Assembly: GCA_017451225.1 (NCBI GenBank)
Contig: JAFSPZ010000008.1
Coordinates: forward strand, 1 to 63,004
Source of the DNA: Muribaculaceae bacterium
Lineage (GTDB): Bacteria; Bacteroidota; Bacteroidia; Bacteroidales; Muribaculaceae
Direction of reading: 5' to 3'
DNA length: 63,004 nt
Each line of letters begins with the position of its first letter. Position 1 is the stretch's first letter. Position numbers and translations under genes: made by a program. The notes beneath the pieces were generated by a model. The model was not told the DNA's origin and did not search any database. It worked only from the letters and a program-made list of their open reading frames with translations. Below, in pieces: positions 58,669 through 63,004 of the stretch.

Positions 58669-59619
58669 ATGAAAAAGTTATTTTCACTGCTTATGGTAGC
58701 CCTCTTGGTGGGCGCTATGGCAAGCTGCAATGGTAACAAGAGTGGAACTTCTAAGACTTCTAAACTCGAGGATTCTATCTCGCTTCAAATTGGTGAATTA
58801 ATTGGTTCGCAAATCAAGATGATGCAAGAACAACAAGGTCTTGATCCAAACGAGATTTTGAAAGGTCTTGAGGCTGCAGCAAAATTGGTTAAGAACGACA
58901 CCAGCAAGAGCGCTCAGGCTTACAATGAAGGTCTGATGATGGGTGTTCAATTCTTCCGTTCTATGACACAGCAAGAGCAGATGGTGGGCAAGATTAACCA
59001 AAAAGCTTTATTGGATCAAATCCGTAAGACGGTTAAGAGCAAAGACTCTGTTGACATGGCCAAGATGCAACAAATGCAGATGGGACTTCAGGGAATGATG
59101 ATGCGTGCTATGGATGCCAAGGGTAAAGAAAATGATAAGGCTGGTCAGAAATATATCCAGGAGCAGATTAAGAAAGATAAAGGCTTCAAACCACTGGCAA
59201 ATGGTATTTACTACAAGGTAATTAAGCCTGGTAATGGTGAGAACTTCAACGACTCGGCTACTGTTGATATTAAGTATGTGGGCAAGCACATCAACGGCAA
59301 GGTGTTTGATGATTCAAAGGGGAAGACTGTTCCAATGAGCATGAAGATGACTATTCCTGGATTCAAGGAGGTTGTTACCAAGATGAAACCCGGTGAGAAA
59401 GGTGTTGTTATAATTCCTGGTGCTCAGGCTTATAAAGAACAAGGAAACCCACAGGGAGGAATTGCCCCGATGGAGACCTTGGTATTTGAGATTGAGGCTG
59501 TTGGCGTTCACAAAGAGGAGCCTAAAGCAATGCCTGGCATGCCTGGCAACCCCGGTGCTCCAGCTCCTAAGGCTGCTCCCGGCAAGCCCGCACCTGCTAC
59601 TAAGCCTGTTAAGAAGTAA
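58669..59619 (+). CDS. FKBP-type peptidyl-prolyl isomerase lipoprotein
   Basis: 316 residues. Lipoprotein signal KKLFSLLMVALLVGAMASC with Cys20. Helical N-terminal domain, then FKBP domain (VDIKYVGKHINGKVFDDS, IPGFKEVVTKMKPGEKGVVI) and a Pro/Ala/Lys tail (GAPAPKAAPGKPAPATKPVK). It would face the periplasm or cell surface. Second of three tandem FKBPs. Confidence 0.92.
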   Translation: MKKLFSLLMVALLVGAMASCNGNKSGTSKTSKLEDSISLQIGELIGSQIKMMQEQQGLDPNEILKGLEAAAKLVKNDTSKSAQAYNEGLMMGVQFFRSMTQQEQMVGKINQKALLDQIRKTVKSKDSVDMAKMQQMQMGLQGMMMRAMDAKGKENDKAGQKYIQEQIKKDKGFKPLANGIYYKVIKPGNGENFNDSATVDIKYVGKHINGKVFDDSKGKTVPMSMKMTIPGFKEVVTKMKPGEKGVVIIPGAQAYKEQGNPQGGIAPMETLVFEIEAVGVHKEEPKAMPGMPGNPGAPAPKAAPGKPAPATKPVKK

Positions 59620-59635
59620 TTAGAACATATTATCA

Positions 59636-59686
59636 CAAGAAATCTTCCTCACCGTTTCGTTCAAGGACGGGTTGGAGGATTTCTTG
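59636..59686 (+). terminator. Strong intergenic hairpin between FKBP genes
   Basis: CAAGAAATCTTCC (59636-59648) pairs with GGAGGATTTCTTG (59674-59686), one G-U pair. Only ATAAATG follows, so it is a partial terminator or an mRNA-stability or processing element. Confidence 0.5.
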
Positions 59687-59701
59687 ATAAATGTAACACA
59701 C

Positions 59702-61093
59702 ATGAAAAAGATATTTCTACTGGCAATTGCGGTTGTTGCGTCTTGCTCGTTCCTAGTCAACGCTCAGGACCCCGACATTGCTGCAATAATTAGCCAAAAA
59801 GCTGTGAAGAGTGACTCTTTGAGCACCATGCTTGGAAAGTTGTATGGTACACGTGCTGCTATTGATCATAGCACTACCGCTTCTCGTCAAGCAGTCCTCA
59901 AGAGCCTTGTTGACGCTCTTTCGGTAGATTCTCAAGATGAAGAATACAAGCAAGGCTATTCTTTGGCCAACTTGTTTTTCCAGATTGCCGAGGGTATGAA
60001 GAAGGATAAGGGTATTGATATGAATTTAGGTTCTTATACCAAAACGCTTCTGTCCACATTTGCCGATACTGCAACTGTAGATGTCAATGCCGCCCTTCGA
60101 GATATTAACATTGAGGCGAGACGACTCATGGAAGAGATTGGTGCTCTTCAGAAGGATAGTTTGGCTTCTAATGCTGACATGATAGCCCTCAAGAGCGACT
60201 CGTTGAGCTGCAACCTTGGCCGTTTCTATGGTACACAGGTGCGTGAAGTTTGCAAGCAGAAGAAGTTAAGTGAGGCCCAAATAGCACGTTTGTTAGAGGG
60301 CTTCAACTATGGTGTGGGCGTTGATGAGAACAACAAGCCAGTTGTCGACGGCAAGAATTTTGCCAATGAATTTATTGGGACAAAAGAGAACGCTAAGCGC
60401 AAATTAGAGGTTAACTACAACAAGGATTTGTTTGTTGCTGCATTTGCCGATGTTTTGAACGACCCAGCCGTTCCCACCGAGGAGCAGTATAAAGCTTTGG
60501 AAAGTCAGTTCAAATCTTATGCTTTAGGGGTCGAGAGTTTCGCTCGCGAGAACAGCGCCGAGGCACTCACTCATCGCACTATGGGCAAGAAGTATATCGA
60601 GAATATCATGAGTAAGGACCCCGGTTATGTTCAGACTCCTTCGGGCCTTGTTTACAAGGTTCTTGCTCCTGGCTCGGGTAAGCAGTTCGGTGTCGACGAC
60701 AAGATTAAAGTGATGTACAAGGGCACTCATGTTGACGGCACAACGTTCGACGAGAGCAAAGAACCAATAGAGTTCTCTCCAGGCCAGGTTGTGCCCGGTT
60801 TCCGTGAGGCTTTGCTGATGATGCGTCCAGGTGCGAAGATGATTGCCGTGCTTCCTCAAGAGCTTGCCTATGGTGCTCGAGGTGCAGGTGATGTTATCAA
60901 ACCCTACGAGACACTCGTGTTTGAGATTGAGGCTATAGGACTTGCCGAAGAGGCTCCAGCACCTGAAGCTGCACCAGCAAAGTCTGTTGCTAAGCCTGCA
61001 TCAAAGTCTGTTGCTAAGCCTGCCCAATCTAAGGCCACCAAACCTGCGTCAAAGCCTGCCAAGCCTTCAGGCAAGACACAGAAGAAAAAATAA
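59702..61093 (+). CDS. Secreted FKBP-type isomerase with duplicated N-terminal domain
   Basis: 463 residues from the ATG at 59702, which starts a signal peptide (KKIFLLAIAVVASCSFLVNA); the ATG at 59672 would lie inside the upstream hairpin. Two related helical segments, KSDSLSTMLGKLYGTRAA near residue 36 and KSDSLSCNLGRFYGTQVR near residue 163, show duplication of the dimerisation domain. FKBP domain near 320-405 (IKVMYKGTHVDGTTFDES, VVPGFREALLMMRPGAK). C-terminal Lys/Ala/Pro repeat (KSVAKPASKSVAKPAQ). Third of three tandem FKBPs. Confidence 0.9.
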   Translation: MKKIFLLAIAVVASCSFLVNAQDPDIAAIISQKAVKSDSLSTMLGKLYGTRAAIDHSTTASRQAVLKSLVDALSVDSQDEEYKQGYSLANLFFQIAEGMKKDKGIDMNLGSYTKTLLSTFADTATVDVNAALRDINIEARRLMEEIGALQKDSLASNADMIALKSDSLSCNLGRFYGTQVREVCKQKKLSEAQIARLLEGFNYGVGVDENNKPVVDGKNFANEFIGTKENAKRKLEVNYNKDLFVAAFADVLNDPAVPTEEQYKALESQFKSYALGVESFARENSAEALTHRTMGKKYIENIMSKDPGYVQTPSGLVYKVLAPGSGKQFGVDDKIKVMYKGTHVDGTTFDESKEPIEFSPGQVVPGFREALLMMRPGAKMIAVLPQELAYGARGAGDVIKPYETLVFEIEAIGLAEEAPAPEAAPAKSVAKPASKSVAKPAQSKATKPASKPAKPSGKTQKKK

Positions 61094-61120
61094 TCCCAGT
61101 TTAGTGGATTTGGTTATTTT

Positions 61121-61153
61121 AAGGTGGGCAGTCGTGTCAAGACTGCCCACCTT
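61121..61153. terminator. Perfect 13-pair hairpin after the FKBP cluster
   Basis: AAGGTGGGCAGTC (61121-61133) and GACTGCCCACCTT (61141-61153), 7-base loop. No strong T-run on either side, so termination may need only the stem, or it may protect the 3' end. Confidence 0.6.
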
Positions 61154-61456
61154 GATTGTGCCGTGGAGTTTTTTAGCATTGTTTGTTTATTGAAAACGTC
61201 ATAAAATGCGACAATAATGACTGCTTCTTGATGTTGCATTTTGAAGTTGTGTTTTTGAGTGCTCCCTTTATATATATTAAATAAGGTGTATAGTTGCTCC
61301 TGGCGATGAGAGACAATGAGAGCGAGAAACACGTTGAGACGACGTGGTGGAAAGAATGATTAATATAACACGTTGTAATATAGGATAATAACCAAATGTT
61401 TGTGGCTCTATAAAAGCTGTGTTTGCGATTTTTTTTGAAAAAAAAGTTTGGAAAGT
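61154..61456. other. Non-coding gap before the tRNA operon
   Basis: No ORF of note. AT-rich with scattered CACGTTG/ACGACGTGG-like inverted motifs near 61329-61349. No clear regulatory element recognised. Confidence 0.5.
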
Positions 61457-61487
61457 TTTGTCAGTTTAAAAAATATGTCTAACTTTG
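61457..61487 (+). promoter_or_regulatory. Promoter of the tRNA-tuf operon
   Basis: TTTG (61457-61460), 19 bases, TAACTTTG (61480-61487): complete and presumably strong promoter, 44 bases before tRNA-Thr. Confidence 0.8.
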
Positions 61488-61502
61488 CAACCGCTTTAAA
61501 GC

Positions 61503-61519
61503 CCCCGAGTGGGGTTTTT
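61503..61519 (+). terminator. Small terminator-like hairpin in the tRNA-operon leader
   Basis: CCCC-GAGT-GGGG (61503-61514) with five T residues after it, about 10-25 bases from the likely transcription start and before tRNA-Thr. Only four GC pairs; it may act as an early attenuator or simply as a leader stem. Confidence 0.4.
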
Positions 61520-61531
61520 GAGTCAAAAGAC

Positions 61532-61605
61532 GCCTCTTTAGCTCAGTTGGCCAGAGCACGTGATTTGTAATCTCGGGGTCGTTGGTTCGAATCCGACAAG
61601 AGGCT
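61532..61605 (+). tRNA. tRNA-Thr (anticodon TGT)
   Basis: 74 bases. Acceptor GCCTCTT/AAGAGGC, discriminator T; anticodon loop TTTGTAA; T-arm GTTCGAATC. No encoded CCA. First of four tRNAs upstream of tuf. Confidence 0.95.
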
Positions 61606-61643
61606 CAAAAGGCAGAGGTCTTAACATGATGGATGCCAAATGG

Positions 61644-61723
61644 GGGAAGATCGCATAGTGGCAATTGCGGCGGACTGTAAATCCGCTCCTTCGGGTTCGG
61701 TGGTTCGAGTCCACCTCTTCCCA
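61644..61723 (+). tRNA. tRNA-Tyr (anticodon GTA)
   Basis: 80 bases. Acceptor GGGAAGA/TCTTCCC, discriminator A; anticodon loop CTGTAAA; long variable arm CTCCTTCGGG, as for class II tRNAs; T-arm GTTCGAGTC. Confidence 0.95.
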
Positions 61724-61731
61724 CTGGTTTT

Positions 61732-61804
61732 GCGGAAGTAGCTCAGTTGATAGAGCATCAGCCTTCCAAGCTGAGGGCCGCGGGTTTGAGCCCCGTCTTC
61801 CGCT
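61732..61804 (+). tRNA. tRNA-Gly (anticodon TCC)
   Basis: 73 bases. Acceptor GCGGAAG/CTTCCGC, discriminator T; anticodon loop CTTCCAA; T-arm GTTTGAGCC. Confidence 0.95.
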
Positions 61805-61821
61805 CAAATGAAATAAGGATC

Positions 61822-61893
<72 letters not shown>

Positions 61894-62029
61894 CAAAAAA
61901 TACACAATAGCTTCGCTTCTCTAGTCGCGGTGCGTTGAAAGGGCGCTCGTCAAGGGGGCGAAGTGAAATGTGTAATTATGAGGAAAGCAATAAGTTAATC
62001 ATTTATAATTTTTAGTAACAAGAAAAGTT

Positions 62030-63004
62030 ATGGCAAAAGAGAAATTCGTAAGAACGAAACCGCATGTTAACATCGGTACAATTGGTCACGTAGACCACGG
62101 TAAAACTACTTTGACCGCTGCTATCACTCTCGTGCTCTCGAAGCAGGGTTATTCTGAGCAAGAAGTTCGCTCATTTGACTCTATCGATAACGCACCCGAG
62201 GAGAAGGAGCGTGGTATCACAATCAACACTGCACACGTAGAGTATGAGACTGAGAATCGTCACTATGCTCACGTAGACTGCCCTGGACACGCCGACTATG
62301 TGAAGAACATGGTAACTGGTGCTGCTCAGATGGACGGTGCTATCGTAGTTATCGCTGCTACCGACGGTGTTATGCCTCAGACTCGCGAGCACATCCTTCT
62401 CGCCCGTCAGGTGAACGTTCCACGTCTGGTTATTTTCTTGAACAAGTGCGACTCTCCCGATGTTGACGAGGAGATGATCGAGCTCGTTGAGATGGACGTA
62501 CGCGACCTGCTGAGTGAGTATGAGTATGATGGCGAGAACACCCCAGTTATCAAGGGTTCGGCTCTTGGTGCATTGAATGGTGAGCCCAAGTGGGAGGAGA
62601 CAGTTCTTGAGCTTATGAAGGCTGTTGACGAGTGGATTCCACTGCCCCCACGTGATATCGACAAACCATTCCTGATGCCTATCGAGGACGTATTCTCTAT
62701 CACTGGCCGTGGTACTGTTGCTACTGGTCGTATCGAGACTGGTATCATCAAGGTTGGTGACGCTGTTCAAATCATGGGTCTTGGTGCAGACCTCAAGTCG
62801 GTTGTTACCGGCGTTGAGATGTTCCGCAAGCTGCTCGATCAGGGTGAGGCTGGCGACAACGTAGGTCTGTTGCTCCGTGGTATTGACTACAAAGAGATCA
62901 AGCGTGGTATGGTAATCTGCCATCCAGGACTTGTTAAGCCACACGATCACTTCACTGCTTCGGTTTATGTACTGAAGAAGGAAGAGGGTGGCCGTCACAC
63001 TCCA
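62030..63004 (+). CDS. tuf: Translation elongation factor Tu, 3' end beyond window
   Basis: 325 codons, no stop before the window edge. GTPase motifs GHVDHGKTT (G1), [11 protein letters not shown] (G2), DCPGHADY (G3), NKCDSPD (G4) and GSALGAL (G5), then domain II ([17 protein letters not shown]). About 395 residues expected, so roughly 70 are missing. Carries aminoacyl-tRNA to the ribosome. Follows the four tRNAs with a 136-base leader. Confidence 0.98.
   Translation, partial: MAKEKFVRTKPHVNIGTIGHVDHGKTTLTAAITLVLSKQGYSEQEVRSFDSIDNAPEEKERGITINTAHVEYETENRHYAHVDCPGHADYVKNMVTGAAQMDGAIVVIAATDGVMPQTREHILLARQVNVPRLVIFLNKCDSPDVDEEMIELVEMDVRDLLSEYEYDGENTPVIKGSALGALNGEPKWEETVLELMKAVDEWIPLPPRDIDKPFLMPIEDVFSITGRGTVATGRIETGIIKVGDAVQIMGLGADLKSVVTGVEMFRKLLDQGEAGDNVGLLLRGIDYKEIKRGMVICHPGLVKPHDHFTASVYVLKKEEGGRHTP

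Overview
The window is a chromosomal segment of a Bacteroidetes bacterium, almost certainly order Bacteroidales; the family is not certain. The case rests on recurrent promoters of the Bacteroidetes type (TTTG about 20 bases upstream of TAnnTTTG, e.g. 2433-2464, 22974-23004, 45104-45135, 57733-57764, 61457-61487), few recognisable Shine-Dalgarno sequences, a class III fructose-1,6-bisphosphatase, many small lipoproteins, TonB-C proteins and several FKBP isomerases.

Layout. 1-112: 3' end of an ORF cut by the window edge, possibly an IS transposase. 182-14971: exopolysaccharide or capsule locus, mostly minus strand: flippase, Wza-type export lipoprotein, Wzz/BY-kinase fusion, Wzy-type polymerase, three GT4-type glycosyltransferases, two acyltransferase-3 membrane proteins, a radical SAM protein and a secreted right-handed beta-helix protein. 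14982-20196: probable operon of PBP1A, L-aspartate oxidase and an M28 glutaminyl-cyclase-like lipoprotein. 20312-25416: CXXC-rich protein, trypsin-like protease, FtsX/LolE-type permease, RbfA, an STM3941-like membrane protein, a TonB-C protein with an unusual Cys/His N-terminus, an O-methyltransferase and AroQ. 25684-29638: small lipoprotein, then mtaB, a lipid A acyltransferase and a GT2 enzyme. 29682-33612: two AraC-type regulators bracket a lipoprotein and a double-zinc-ribbon membrane protein whose C-terminal domain repeats the 25684 lipoprotein. 34095-39646: fbp, an AlbA_2 protein, an unknown coiled-coil protein divergent from a WYL regulator, and tRNA-Asn. 39849-49013: S41 protease with Mfd, aminopeptidase P, a DUF2007-like membrane protein and a secreted PepT-like peptidase. 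49309-51305: radical SAM activase-like enzyme next to two more Cys/His N-terminal proteins. 51669-56298: DUF6440 protein with a CAT-fold acetyltransferase, then pheT, cupin and yebC. 56385-61093: large lipoprotein, a candidate small-RNA unit and three tandem FKBPs. 61532-63004: tRNA-Thr, -Tyr, -Gly, -Thr and the start of tuf, the same order as the classical E. coli thrU-tyrU-glyT-thrT-tufB operon.

Working together: the left third makes and exports a surface polysaccharide; the middle serves envelope growth, tRNA modification and regulation; the right is housekeeping (repair, translation, protein folding). The least explained parts are the three proteins sharing a CxHx3CGx-type Cys/His module (23612-24259, 50030-50485, 50508-51305) with a radical SAM enzyme and an attenuator-like hairpin beside two of them, a compact structured RNA candidate at 38228-38324 (minus), and an apparently protein-free transcription unit at 57771-57918. 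Positions, start choices and base pairings were read by eye; family names come from recognised motifs, not from searches.
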